Positions 8,418-16,745 of a stretch of DNA of 64,000 nucleotides are shown in pieces. Within the stretch, counting starts at the first letter, position 1. Every line of letters begins with the position of its first letter. Both the position numbers and the translations under genes were made by a program. Origin of the DNA: Armatimonadota bacterium (GTDB lineage: Bacteria > Armatimonadota > Fimbriimonadia > Fimbriimonadales > Fimbriimonadaceae); the NCBI GenBank assembly GCA_018268395.1, contig JAFDWQ010000003.1, forward strand, positions 703,353-767,352, given 5' to 3'. The notes under the pieces are model-generated. The model was given only the letters and a program-made list of their open reading frames with translations, had not been told where the DNA came from and made no database searches.

Positions 8418-9476
8418 TTACTGGGTCACGTCCCAAGCCGCGTAATCGAAGTTGACGCACGGCTTCGTCGAGGCCGACGGGCCGACCTGACGGATCTGGA
8501 CTTGAGACTGCAAGGCGCCTGCTGTTCCGACGTAGCGCGAGACGTCGCCCGTCGCGACCAGATCGGTGTACTGGTATCCGGTATTGATCGTGTCGGTCCG
8601 CGACTCCTCGTAAGCGTTCGTCACGAAATTGAACAGTCTCAGGGTCTGGGTGAACGAGCCGTTCGTCGCCATGGCGGACTTGATCCGGAAGCGCAAGGCT
8701 TTCTGAGACGTCAACGTGGTGTTGCCGGTGACCGCGAACTGGACGAAGGGTGACGTCTGGTTGGGCACGATGAACTTACAGACGACAAGGGGGGTGTTGT
8801 CGGCCGTCTCGAGGCTGGCCACGCTCCCGGTCGAGATCTTGCCGAAACTCAGGCTGAGGTTGGAAGGCGGTACCGTCTCCGAATCCGCACTGAAGATCTT
8901 CACGTCGTCGATGTTGATCTGCGACCCCGAGGTTTTTACGAACTGCACCGTGATGAACTGCCCGAGGTTCGGATCGTTGACGTCGGCCGTGTACGTCGCG
9001 GACACCAGGACGAACGAGTCCGGCGGGATCGAAGTGTGGTCGAAGTGGACCGTCGTCAACAACGTGCCACCTGTGACGACGCCGTTCGTTTGGCTTCCTC
9101 CAGCCCAGACTTTCATGTCGAAAGAGCCTGCGAAGCCGTCGTGTCGACGTCCGGCCTGGACCGTCACTGTATTCGCCCCGAGACTGACCACGTTCGTGGA
9201 CTGTTGCGCCAGGTTGGTCGTATTGGAGTAGCCGATCTGTAGGCCGTCCGGTGCGGTCGTCTCGAAAAACGAGGTCGAGGGAATGTGCCAGACACCCGTC
9301 CCTCCTCCCCACCCGATGATCCCGGACGACGAAAACGTACCGAGAGCGAGGGGCGGGTCTTCGAACGAAGCATTGATGAGGGACGCGGAGGCCGATCCTG
9401 CCATGAAACAAGCGAGCGACGAAAGCGCACCGACCTTGAGAAGTGACCGGTTCCGGGACGAGAAGTGCCTAAACAT
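8418..9476 (-). CDS. Secreted protein with C-terminal Armatimonadota-type repeat domain
   Basis: A 352-residue exported protein of unknown function. The start at 9476 gives a typical signal peptide (basic start, hydrophobic core, cleavage near SASA); the reading frame stays open upstream but that part looks non-coding. Residues 35-200 resemble the galactose-binding-like beta-sandwich of secreted PEP-CTERM proteins (LINASFEDPP, then a GW-rich strand). The last ~140 residues form a second domain with SLSFGKISTGS, LRFRIKS, LRLFNFVTNAYEES and DYAAWDVTQ, whose pattern also occurs at the C-terminus of the subtilase at 14512-16245. No PEP-CTERM anchor follows. It may bind glycans at the cell surface, but that is inference from fold only. 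Confidence 0.8.
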   Translation of the reverse strand: MFRHFSSRNRSLLKVGALSSLACFMAGSASASLINASFEDPPLALGTFSSSGIIGWGGGTGVWHIPSTSFFETTAPDGLQIGYSNTTNLAQQSTNVVSLGANTVTVQAGRRHDGFAGSFDMKVWAGGSQTNGVVTGGTLLTTVHFDHTSIPPDSFVLVSATYTADVNDPNLGQFITVQFVKTSGSQINIDDVKIFSADSETVPPSNLSLSFGKISTGSVASLETADNTPLVVCKFIVPNQTSPFVQFAVTGNTTLTSQKALRFRIKSAMATNGSFTQTLRLFNFVTNAYEESRTDTINTGYQYTDLVATGDVSRYVGTAGALQSQVQIRQVGPSASTKPCVNFDYAAWDVTQ

Positions 9477-9577
9477 GATCGACAGTATGCGGCAAAGACC
9501 GGCCGGTTTCGAAACGGCCCGGACCTGAAGCGCAGACGTCTCAGCGCGGTTTGCGGACACTTTGCGGTGGAAGTCGC

Positions 9578-10396
9578 TCAGGCGCCTTCACTGTCGTCCG
9601 GGTCGCCCACCGGCGCGGATTGCGAGGGGCGCATCCTCGTTTGGACCTCCTCCATGAACCCGACCGTGAAGACACCGATCGGCAGGCCGAGGACGATCGC
9701 CGCAACGCATAACATGTACAGGCAGGTGAAAAGTTTGCCCCCGACCGTGACCGGGGACATGTCGCCGTATCCCGTGCTTGTGAACGTGACGACGCTCCAA
9801 TAGAAAGCCTGGAAGACGTCCGCGTACTTGTCCGGCTGGGCGTCTTTCTCGAACCAGTAGATGAAGATCGTCGCAAAGATGATGGTGATCGACCAGATCG
9901 TCAAAGCCGACTTGAAGAACGGCCAAGCCCGACGAAGGGCCGCGATGATCAAATCGTCCGCCTGGCTGAACGCGAAGATGCGCAACAACCGGACGCTCAG
10001 ACCGAGAAGCATCACTTGCCTGTTGTTGAACACGATGCCGAACACGCCGCAAACGACGGCGACGACATCGATGAAGTTGAGCGGCTTGAACGCGAACCTC
10101 AAGCGCTCCAAGCCTTGGGGATAGCGGTCGTCGGGATCGAATCCGGAGGACCAGACGCGCAACCCGTACTCCAGCGCGATCGTGGCGAGGATCACGCCCG
10201 CCGTCCACTCCAGCAGGCGGTAGTAAGGGGCCAGGTCCTTGACCGTCAACAGGGCGCCGACGAAGAGGCCGATCAGGACGATCGCCACGGAAGCCCTGTC
10301 TAGGAAGACTTCGGCTTTCGTGTCCCTCGGCTGGGCCTCCAACAACGTGTAGAGCTTGCGTCCAAAGCTGTCGTCGGTCGTCTTGTGTCCGTCCAT
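9578..10396 (-). CDS. Voltage-gated-like potassium channel, six transmembrane segments
   Basis: A 272-residue cation channel of the Kv superfamily. Four hydrophobic segments form a sensor-like domain (ASVAIVLIGLFVGALL, LLEWTAGVILATIALEYGLRVW, FIDVVAVVCGVFGIVF, and an S4-like MLLGLSVRLLRIF with only two arginines in register), followed by pore helices S5 and S6 around a selectivity filter TSTGYGD, a variant of TTVGYGD. Few S4 charges suggest weak or no voltage gating. The ATG at 10396 is preferred to a GTG at 10456, as the extra residues look non-coding. The C-terminal tail is short, without an RCK domain. Confidence 0.87.
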   Translation of the reverse strand: MDGHKTTDDSFGRKLYTLLEAQPRDTKAEVFLDRASVAIVLIGLFVGALLTVKDLAPYYRLLEWTAGVILATIALEYGLRVWSSGFDPDDRYPQGLERLRFAFKPLNFIDVVAVVCGVFGIVFNNRQVMLLGLSVRLLRIFAFSQADDLIIAALRRAWPFFKSALTIWSITIIFATIFIYWFEKDAQPDKYADVFQAFYWSVVTFTSTGYGDMSPVTVGGKLFTCLYMLCVAAIVLGLPIGVFTVGFMEEVQTRMRPSQSAPVGDPDDSEGA

Positions 10397-10487
10397 GTCG
10401 CTTTCGCCGCCAACGTATACCAGCAGAGGACGCGTCGCAGGCACATGAAGAGGCACGCGAGGAGCGGGACGCCGCGCCTGGACCCGC

Positions 10488-10493
10488 TAAACT
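10488..10493 (+). promoter_or_regulatory. Candidate -10 element (TAAACT) of the aminotransferase gene
   Basis: TAAACT, six bases (CCGCCG), then the ATG at 10500. No Shine-Dalgarno sequence is present. Confidence 0.45.
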
Positions 10494-10499
10494 CCGCCG

Positions 10500-11696
10500 A
10501 TGCCTTCCGCCCTCGTCCACTTTCCGCCCATGGGCGTCTACGAAACGCTCTTCAAGTTCCTCGATGCGACGGGGAAGTACATGGGGACGGATGGGACGCA
10601 CCCGTGGGCCCAGGGGTTTCCTCTGACCAGCCCCTTACCCGGCGGCCCGGACATCCCGACCAAGATCGAGTTCGGCTACTCCGAATTGAAGTACCCGCCC
10701 GCGACCGGGGGAATGGAACTGTTGACCGCGGTCCGGGACTACTACAACCATTTCTACGGGTCGGACATCACGACCGACAACGTCGCCGTCTTCGCGGGCG
10801 GACGACCTGGGATCTACGCGGTACTGGCCTTCTTACTGCCCGAATACCGAGTGCTGATCGAAGAGACCGAATACACGCCGTATTGGGACGCGCTGCACCT
10901 TCTCAAGCGGGACCACGCGATCATTCCGAGCAACCCGGGCAACGGCTTCAGGCCGAGCCTGCACGACTACCAGGTCTTCGCCCCGTTCTCGTTCGTCGTC
11001 AAGAGCAATCCGTGCAACCCGACGGGCGTGACGTGGAAGGGCGAAGCGCTCAAGTCGATGGTCGAATGGTGCAGCGAGCCGGGAAGGGGCGGATTGTTCG
11101 ACGAAGCCTATGAGTTCTTCCAAACGGGCGAGCCCGAAAGTGCGATGCGTCATGTCGGCGATATCGATAAGACCAACGTGTTCGTCGTCAGCGCCGCGAC
11201 CAAGGGCCTGCAAGCCCCTGGTCTACGAGTGGGATGGGTCGTCGCGTCCAAGGAGAACATCGAGCTGTTCCGGAACTTCTCCAGCATCGCCGTGGGCGGT
11301 GTCGCCCGCCCGTCCCAGATCGCCACGGCCCAGCTCTTGGCGACCGACCGGGTCGCCCACGCCCGACAGGCGGTCAGCGGGTTCTACGGCTCCCAACGCG
11401 ACCGATATCGAAGCGCCCTCGAGGACCTGGGCCTCGAACTCCATACCGGGGACGGCGGCTTTTATCATTGGGGCCGCTTGCCGGGCGGACTGTCCGCCGA
11501 GGAGTTCAACCGGCGGCTCTTCCGGCGCGACGCGGGCGTCTTGCCGGGGACCCTCTGCGACATGTTCCGGCGCGGGGCCGCATCGCCACTTGCGGACTAC
11601 GTCCGGTTTTCTTTCGGGCCGCTCCCTGCGGACAGTTTCGAAGAGGACGTCGAGATCTTAAAGAGTGCTCTTTCGTCCGAGACCGTGACCGTCTAA
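10500..11696 (+). CDS. PLP-dependent class I/II aminotransferase
   Basis: A 398-residue fold-type I aminotransferase. Family landmarks are KSNPCNPTG (substrate/PLP contact Asn), GLFDEAYEFF (Asp and Tyr contacting the pyridine ring and phenol), the Schiff-base lysine in VSAATKGLQAPGLRVGW, and a C-terminal VRFSFGPLP with the carboxylate-binding Arg. The N-terminal FKFLDATGKYMGTDGTHPWAQG replaces the usual substrate-gating segment, so donor and acceptor cannot be named; it is similar in layout to aspartate or LL-diaminopimelate aminotransferases. Its last bases overlap the convergent gene by four bases. Confidence 0.85.
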   Translation: MPSALVHFPPMGVYETLFKFLDATGKYMGTDGTHPWAQGFPLTSPLPGGPDIPTKIEFGYSELKYPPATGGMELLTAVRDYYNHFYGSDITTDNVAVFAGGRPGIYAVLAFLLPEYRVLIEETEYTPYWDALHLLKRDHAIIPSNPGNGFRPSLHDYQVFAPFSFVVKSNPCNPTGVTWKGEALKSMVEWCSEPGRGGLFDEAYEFFQTGEPESAMRHVGDIDKTNVFVVSAATKGLQAPGLRVGWVVASKENIELFRNFSSIAVGGVARPSQIATAQLLATDRVAHARQAVSGFYGSQRDRYRSALEDLGLELHTGDGGFYHWGRLPGGLSAEEFNRRLFRRDAGVLPGTLCDMFRRGAASPLADYVRFSFGPLPADSFEEDVEILKSALSSETVTV

Positions 11697-13366
11697 TCCG
11701 GGAAGAAACCCGCGTCTTTCGCGAACTGCTCCAGGCCGGAGAAGTCGCCGCGCCATGTCGTGTACATGACGCCGTAGGGCCGTCCGGCCTCCGACATCCA
11801 CTGGGCGATGGGAGTCCCACCCCCATCGTAGTAGCCCGCCAGGATCTGTCGCGTTTTGAGCCCGACGAAGAAGCCGATCGCCTTTTTGCGGTCCTGACCC
11901 ATGTTCCAGTTGACGACAGTGACGTCCTTGTCCAGCCCCTTCCAAGAGTCCTTCCATGGACCGTCTCCGTTTACGAGGTAGTACTTGCCCGCCGTGGCGG
12001 CGTTGTGGAACGGGTCGAACATGTCCGACCACACGTAAACCGGCTTTCCAGGATCGGCCTTTCGGACGGCGGTGGTGCAGTCTCTGACGTTCCGGGCGAG
12101 CAACGCGCCCGGGGACAGGCCGTCGCGGGTGCAACCCAGGTCCCAACCGCCGACCCGGATCTCGTCATGGCTGAGCATATAGCCGTCCGGAGCAAGATTG
12201 TCCTTCACCTTGCCGATCTGCCACGTCACGGCTTCCATGACTTTGGGTTCTCCCAGGCAGCACGTCACCTGCCCGTCATAGATCAAGGCGGTGTGGCAAT
12301 AGTCGACAAGGACGGTCTGTCCGGCCTTGATACGACTGCCCGAAGGCACGGTCATCGTAGGGCCGTCGTGCCACACGTCGTAATCGCCTGGCCAGGCGAC
12401 GCGACCGGTTTTCGGATCCTTGGCCCCTTCGAAGTCCCGCCCTTCTTGGTAGCGGGTCGTCCCGTCTTCGCTCGTCACGGTGAACGGGGCGCCGGACCGT
12501 CGGACAAGATTGACGAGGCCGCCCCGTTCGATGCTGACGTCGTCCCACCAGATCTGGCCTCCAGAGTGGCCCCAGACGCCGACGTACAACGAGACCTGGC
12601 CGTCGCTCAGCGAGTTGAACGTCACGTCCATCGGGGTCCAGTCCATGTCCGCTTTGATGGGCAAGCTCCGGTGCTGGAGCGACCGGCCCGACTTTCCGAG
12701 CACGGTGACGTTCACGTTTCCCGGTTCTTTGAGCCCCTTCGTCTTGACGGAGAGCCGCAAGTGGTAGTACGAGAACGGCTTCACGTCGAGGACTTGCACG
12801 GCCCGCGCGTTCCCACCGTCGGCCGGATCCATGCGGAGGGACGCACGTCCTCCGGACTTTACGTCCGTATCCAGGACGCAGACCTTTCCCGGCGAGTCCA
12901 CCCAGTTCCAACCTGACGGGGCAGGACCGCCTTCGGCGTCGAAGCCTCCGTTCTTGAGCCCGGCGTCGTCCGGTCGGGGCGACAGACGGCCATCCTCGCC
13001 CGCGACGAACGGGGCGTCGACGACGGGAAGACCCTCGGCAAGGTCGGGATCGCGGCACAGGAGATCGTTGGAGTAGCCGATGGGTGCGACGGCGGCGACC
13101 AGTTCCATGTGCGATTCCTTGACCGCCCTACGGAATCTCCGCACGTTGGTCGCGTATCTTTCAGGTAGGTCGTCCCACCTCATGAACTTACTGTCGCTTA
13201 CGAGGACTCCGTTGTAGCCGGCTTTGGCCGCACGCCGGACCGTCTCGAGGCCCTTGTCCACGTTCGCGTCGACGAGAAGGTTCGTCGAAAGATAGAGCCA
13301 CCGCTTTTCGGGCGCGCTGAAGGGCACGGGAACGATGGCGAGGGCGGCGAGGAGCGCCACGGTCAT
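11693..13366 (-). CDS. Secreted glycoside-hydrolase-like TIM barrel with inserted carbohydrate-binding module
   Basis: A 557-residue exported protein of unassigned family. After a signal peptide (residues 1-17), residues 20-120 begin an alpha/beta barrel (LETVRRAAKAGYNGVLVSDSKF). Residues 140-270 form a CBM4/9-like beta-sandwich insert (LKNGGFDAEGG, then GGRASLRMDP, then IWWDDVSIERGG), after which the barrel continues with YMLSHDEIRVGGWD, holding a plausible acidic pair, and VYVWSDMFDPFHN. Barrel-plus-insert order resembles GH20-like hexosaminidase relatives, but no family catalytic motif is certain. TATCAT lies six bases before the ATG. The upstream tRNA-Pro is on the same strand. Confidence 0.72.
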   Translation of the reverse strand: MTVALLAALAIVPVPFSAPEKRWLYLSTNLLVDANVDKGLETVRRAAKAGYNGVLVSDSKFMRWDDLPERYATNVRRFRRAVKESHMELVAAVAPIGYSNDLLCRDPDLAEGLPVVDAPFVAGEDGRLSPRPDDAGLKNGGFDAEGGPAPSGWNWVDSPGKVCVLDTDVKSGGRASLRMDPADGGNARAVQVLDVKPFSYYHLRLSVKTKGLKEPGNVNVTVLGKSGRSLQHRSLPIKADMDWTPMDVTFNSLSDGQVSLYVGVWGHSGGQIWWDDVSIERGGLVNLVRRSGAPFTVTSEDGTTRYQEGRDFEGAKDPKTGRVAWPGDYDVWHDGPTMTVPSGSRIKAGQTVLVDYCHTALIYDGQVTCCLGEPKVMEAVTWQIGKVKDNLAPDGYMLSHDEIRVGGWDLGCTRDGLSPGALLARNVRDCTTAVRKADPGKPVYVWSDMFDPFHNAATAGKYYLVNGDGPWKDSWKGLDKDVTVVNWNMGQDRKKAIGFFVGLKTRQILAGYYDGGGTPIAQWMSEAGRPYGVMYTTWRGDFSGLEQFAKDAGFFPD

Positions 13367-13372
13367 ATCCGG

Positions 13373-13378
13373 ATGATA
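13373..13378 (-). promoter_or_regulatory. Candidate -10 element (TATCAT) of the secreted glycosidase-like gene
   Basis: TATCAT is separated by six bases from the ATG at 13366; it lies between this gene and the tRNA-Pro. Confidence 0.45.
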
Positions 13379-13414
13379 CTGGGCGATCGGCACCGCTTCA
13401 ACAAGAATGTCTGG

Positions 13415-13488
13415 TCGAGGCGACAGGATTCGAACCTGCGACTTCTTGCTCCCAAAGCAAGCGCTCTACCAAGCTGAGCTACGCCTCG
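13415..13488 (-). tRNA. tRNA-Pro (anticodon UGG)
   Basis: On the minus strand the sequence folds into a complete cloverleaf: 7-bp acceptor CGAGGCG/CGCCTCG, D-arm with GCTC...GAGC, anticodon stem CTTGC/GCAAG around loop TTTGGGA, T-arm GCAGG/CCTGT around TTCGAAT, and discriminator A. The anticodon UGG is at 13454-13452. The CCA end is not encoded. Confidence 0.96.
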
Positions 13489-13521
13489 TCGGGCCCGATT
13501 CTACCGGTTCGCGCGGATGCC

Positions 13522-14103
13522 CTAAGGGCGGTCTTTTCCGGTCGGGGCGACGGCGTACACCATGACGGCGACAGGTTGGCCCCGTTTCATCCCTTTGTGG
13601 CAGTCTACGCATTCTTTCTTAGACAAAAGAACCGGACGAGCCTCGAAGGCGACGTCGCCTCTGACGGCCTTGAGAGGGCTTCGGCCCCCTTTCGACCATT
13701 CCTTGACGGCTTTCAAGGCGAGCTCGTATTCGGCCCGGCCCTCACCTTTGTCCCGCCGGTGCGTGACCCCGTTCATGTCCTTCGTGTAGCGTCGCTCGAG
13801 TCCCTGTGCGGACAGGGGTTTCCCTTTGTTCCCGAAGATGGCGACGTTCGTCAAGAATCCTGGCGTCGTCGGCCGAGAAGGCTTCCGGCCATGGGTTTTG
13901 ATGTTGTCGACTTCCACCCGGCCGATCCCGAACGTGCCGTCCTTCGTCAGGGCAAGGTCTGCGAACAACGCCTGGTACTTGGCGTCGAGCTCGGCGACGA
14001 TCTTGTCGACCTGTTTGTCACCGGATAAGCCCGCCGTCGAGGCGGCCGCGGCCAAAGCCAGACCGCAACCGAGGACGGCCCATCGCCTTGTCAGTTTGCC
14101 CAT
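13522..14103 (-). CDS. Exported mono-heme protein with a single CxxCH site
   Basis: A 193-residue protein with an N-terminal export signal (residues 1-25, alanine-rich core; a VLGC stretch could be a lipobox). The only heme c attachment site, ECVDCHKGMKRG, lies near the C-terminus and is followed by a hydrophobic strand. Residues 30-150 are helical and charged. The layout (sensor-like N-part, C-terminal CxxCH) recalls DUF3365/Tll0287-type heme sensors, but the match is weak. It probably sits in the periplasm and carries electrons or senses redox state or gas. The BON-like gene lies 42 bases upstream on the same strand, so the two may share a transcript. Confidence 0.75.
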   Translation of the reverse strand: MGKLTRRWAVLGCGLALAAAASTAGLSGDKQVDKIVAELDAKYQALFADLALTKDGTFGIGRVEVDNIKTHGRKPSRPTTPGFLTNVAIFGNKGKPLSAQGLERRYTKDMNGVTHRRDKGEGRAEYELALKAVKEWSKGGRSPLKAVRGDVAFEARPVLLSKKECVDCHKGMKRGQPVAVMVYAVAPTGKDRP

Positions 14104-14145
14104 GTAGCACGGACGTCCGGAGTTCGGACCGGTTTTGCATCAAGG

Positions 14146-14385
14146 TCAACGATAGGCGCAATCGATGACGACGTCCTTGATCATGCCCTTCTGCCGCAGG
14201 CCGTTCGCGGCGTTCTGAAGGGCGACGCGGACGTCCGGCGGGCCGCCGGCGACGGCCTTGACGACGCCCCGGATGTAGGCGACGCCGTGCATGACCCGGA
14301 CGTCGGCTTGCGTGACGTCGATCATCTTCTTGCCCAGTTCGCTTCGAAGGTACTTGCCGGCTTGCACGTCTTTCGGGTCGGCCAT
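14146..14385 (-). CDS. Small cytoplasmic BON-like protein
   Basis: A 79-residue protein without signal peptide. The pattern VRVMHGVAYIRGVVKAVAG followed by an amphipathic helix (LQNAANGLRQ) and a closing strand KDVVIDCAY resembles a single BON-type alpha/beta unit, which normally binds membranes or ligands. TAAACT lies exactly six bases upstream of the ATG. The assignment rests on pattern only; it could be an unrelated small alpha/beta protein. Confidence 0.6.
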   Translation of the reverse strand: MADPKDVQAGKYLRSELGKKMIDVTQADVRVMHGVAYIRGVVKAVAGGPPDVRVALQNAANGLRQKGMIKDVVIDCAYR

Positions 14386-14391
14386 GGCCGC

Positions 14392-14397
14392 AGTTTA
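14392..14397 (-). promoter_or_regulatory. Candidate -10 element (TAAACT) of the BON-like gene
   Basis: TAAACT, six bases (GCGGCC), then the ATG at 14385; no ribosome site is seen. Confidence 0.45.
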
Positions 14398-14465
14398 GCA
14401 GACAGAATGTGCCGAAACGAATCCGTACGACGATCAAATCGAGCCCGAAACGCGTCAGAAGAGCG

Positions 14466-14471
14466 TATACT
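14466..14471 (+). promoter_or_regulatory. Candidate -10 element (TATACT) of the subtilase gene
   Basis: TATACT lies 40 bases upstream of the ATG at 14512, giving a conventional leader of about 34 nt. No good -35 box is seen. Confidence 0.35.
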
Positions 14472-14511
14472 GACGGTGACGGTGGCAGCCGACGCCGTCG
14501 GGTGGAACATC

Positions 14512-16245
14512 ATGTATAAACGATTGATCTTTTCGGGCCTCGCCGCCCTTCTGTCCGCGGCGCCAGCGCTGGCGGCTGGGGCTGGCGGAGTGAACGGTCC
14601 TTTCATCGAGCAAAAGGGCGTCCTCGAGTTCACACGGACGTTGATCGTCCGACCGTTGCAGGCCGTGGCCCTGGCTCAGCGAGGCTACGACAGCCAGACG
14701 ATCGCCGCCGTCCAGAGGCGCGCCGCCGACAGGCTCCGGCCCTATCGGCTCAAGTACTACGCGAAGACCGACTGGTCGATCGTACAGATCCCGTTCTATT
14801 CCGACGAGAACGACATGAGCAAGGCCTTGATGGCGACGGGCGACTATGAGTACGCCGTCCCGAACTGGAGGTGCTATGTCAATGCGGCGAAGAAGACGCC
14901 GAACGACCCCCGTTTCAGCTCGCAATGGCAGCACAAGGTGATGAGGTCCGAAGAGGCCTGGAACCTTCACACGGGCACGAACAACGTCACGGTCGCGATC
15001 GTCGACACGGGCGTCCTGATCACGCACGAAGACCTGAAAGCGGGCATGGTCAAGGGCTACAACTCGGTCGACCGTAAGGCCGAAGTGGACGGCGGCGACG
15101 TCGTCGACGTCCATGGCCACGGCACCCATTGTGCCGGTGACGCGGCTGCGCTCGGGAACAACGGGATCGGGCTCGTCGGCGAAGGATGGAACTTCAAGAT
15201 CATGCCGATCCGGGCTTCGCTCAACGGTAGCGCCTCGTTCGACGACCTGTTCAACGGTGCGATGTGGGCCGCCGACCACGGCGCCAAAGTCGTCAGCGTG
15301 AGCTTCTCCGGCGTGGACAGCCCCGCCGTCAATACGACCGGTACGTATGTCAAGGGCAAAGGCGGACTCCTCTTGTGGGCGGCCGGGAACGACGCACGCG
15401 ACCTGAGCGGCTTCAGCCATCCGGACACCATCGTCGTCGGCGCGACCAACTCGTCCGACACGAGGGCCGGCTTCTCGGCCTATGGCAAGGGCGTGGCCGT
15501 CTTCGCACCCGGCGAGGGCATCTGGTCCACGACCGTCGACGGCGGCTACGGCGCCGCGAGCGGCACGAGCATGGCGACCCCGATCGCGAACGGCGTCTGC
15601 GCCCTGATCTGGTCGATCAACCCGTCCTTGAAGCCCAAACAGGTCCAGACGATCCTTTACAACAACTGCGACCAGATCGGCTCCCCGTCGATCTACGGGC
15701 ACGGCCGGGTCAACATGCTGAAGGCGGCGCAAGCGGCGATGGCGACCAGGACGATCGCCATCGACTACAAGCCGGCGACGCTCAGCCTGTTGCAGGGAAC
15801 GTACGTTTCGGGCAATCTGGGCATGGTCCAGAACGGCACCGGTGCTGGCTATGTCGCCAAGAGCGTCAAGGTCAACGGAGTGGGCGAGTCGTCGATCGCC
15901 AAGATGGACTTCAAGCTGGGCTATAGCGCAGGCGCGACCGAGTCGGTCGTATCGAGCTTCAAGCTCTCGACCTCGAAGGGCAGCAACTCGACCGTCCAAG
16001 TGTTCTTCTGGAACTTCAGCACGGGCCGTTACGACATGATCAAGACGACTCCGATGCCGAACGACGGATCGGTGTTCACCTTCAGCCATTCGTACAACGC
16101 CAGTATCGCGAACTACCTGGCCACGGACAAGACGCTGAGGGTCGCCGTCCGCGCGTTCTCGCCGGTCGGTCGGCGCGGCGAGCCGGGCAGCCCGTTCCAG
16201 CTCACGCTGAAGCAAGGCAAACTCACCGCCAACGTCCTTCCGTAA
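14512..16245 (+). CDS. Secreted subtilisin-like serine protease (peptidase S8)
   Basis: A 577-residue exported protease. Signal peptide residues 1-22 (LAALLSAAPALAAG), then a propeptide-like region to about residue 135 containing a fervidolysin-like TDWSIVQIPF stretch, then the S8 domain with the catalytic triad: Asp in VAIVDTGVLITHED, His in HGHGTHCAGD, Ser in GTSMATPIANG. The oxyanion Asn is in LLLWAAGND. The last ~150 residues form a C-terminal domain (TLSLLQGTYVSGN, STVQVFFWNFSTGRYDM) that resembles the C-terminal part of the secreted protein at 8418-9476. It presumably degrades extracellular protein. The start at 14512 is used because the longer frame upstream has no signal sequence. Confidence 0.92.
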   Translation: MYKRLIFSGLAALLSAAPALAAGAGGVNGPFIEQKGVLEFTRTLIVRPLQAVALAQRGYDSQTIAAVQRRAADRLRPYRLKYYAKTDWSIVQIPFYSDENDMSKALMATGDYEYAVPNWRCYVNAAKKTPNDPRFSSQWQHKVMRSEEAWNLHTGTNNVTVAIVDTGVLITHEDLKAGMVKGYNSVDRKAEVDGGDVVDVHGHGTHCAGDAAALGNNGIGLVGEGWNFKIMPIRASLNGSASFDDLFNGAMWAADHGAKVVSVSFSGVDSPAVNTTGTYVKGKGGLLLWAAGNDARDLSGFSHPDTIVVGATNSSDTRAGFSAYGKGVAVFAPGEGIWSTTVDGGYGAASGTSMATPIANGVCALIWSINPSLKPKQVQTILYNNCDQIGSPSIYGHGRVNMLKAAQAAMATRTIAIDYKPATLSLLQGTYVSGNLGMVQNGTGAGYVAKSVKVNGVGESSIAKMDFKLGYSAGATESVVSSFKLSTSKGSNSTVQVFFWNFSTGRYDMIKTTPMPNDGSVFTFSHSYNASIANYLATDKTLRVAVRAFSPVGRRGEPGSPFQLTLKQGKLTANVLP

Positions 16246-16267
16246 GACGGACGCTGGACCGGACGAC

Positions 16268-16303
16268 AGCCCTCGAGGCCTCACGGCCTCGGGGGCTTTT
16301 TCT
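16268..16303 (+). terminator. Intrinsic terminator of the subtilase gene
   Basis: A 13-bp stem (16268-16280 with 16285-16297, one G-T wobble) with a four-base loop is followed by TTTTTCTT, 22 bases after the stop codon. Confidence 0.85.
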
Positions 16304-16691
16304 TGGACCGGGCTGAACGCGGCACTCGTGGGGTTCCATGGCCCAGCGGACAAACGGCACCGGGCTCGGCCCGCGCAGTACGGTCGCAAGACAGGCCTTC
16401 GCCGGGGGCAGGACGGCCTGCATCGATGCCCTTTGAAGGGCGAACAGGACAAAGGCGTGGAAACGGCCAGGCTGGCGACCGACGTTCGGGCGCTGCACGG
16501 AGCAGACACCGTCGAAAGGGTTGGCACGCACGGACACCGTCTCGTGCACGGGGACGGAAAGGCCCGGCAACGCGGACGGGCCAGAGAAGCCCCTTCGAAT
16601 CGGGCAGCCGCCGACTTGACAAGAATCGGATCCGGCAAGAGGACGTTGGTCGTCGAGGGCATGCGACAAGGGCGTCAGGTCCGGATCAAAG
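16304..16691. other. Intergenic stretch without a recognisable gene
   Basis: About 390 bases between two convergent terminators. Overlapping frames are open on both strands, but none shows a domain, a signal peptide, a ribosome site or sensible composition (Arg/Pro/Ala-rich shadow translation). The stretch was read for RNase P, tmRNA, SRP and 6S RNA features and no convincing motif was seen. Being bracketed by terminators, it could hold an unrecognised small RNA. Confidence 0.4.
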
Positions 16692-16722
16692 AAAAAGCCC
16701 CCGCCCGATCTGGGCGGGGGCT
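16692..16722 (-). terminator. Intrinsic terminator of hppA
   Basis: On the minus strand a perfect GC-rich stem (AGCCCCCGCCC / GGGCGGGGGCT) is followed by TTTTTC, about 24 bases after the hppA stop codon. Confidence 0.9.
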
Positions 16723-16745
16723 GTCGGATTCGAGCCGACCGGGCG

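Noticed and set aside
7033-8445. 470-codon open frame on the plus strand opposite mccB
   Set aside because: Antisense shadow; minus frame has full carboxyltransferase motifs.
9578-10396. Potassium channel filter TSTGYGD as an oddity
   Set aside because: T(S/T)TGYGD variants are common among bacterial channels; not reported as a finding.
14455-16662. 735-codon open frame on the minus strand opposite the subtilase
   Set aside because: Composition is typical of a shadow frame (Arg/Val/Asp-rich without domains); the plus frame carries all subtilase motifs.
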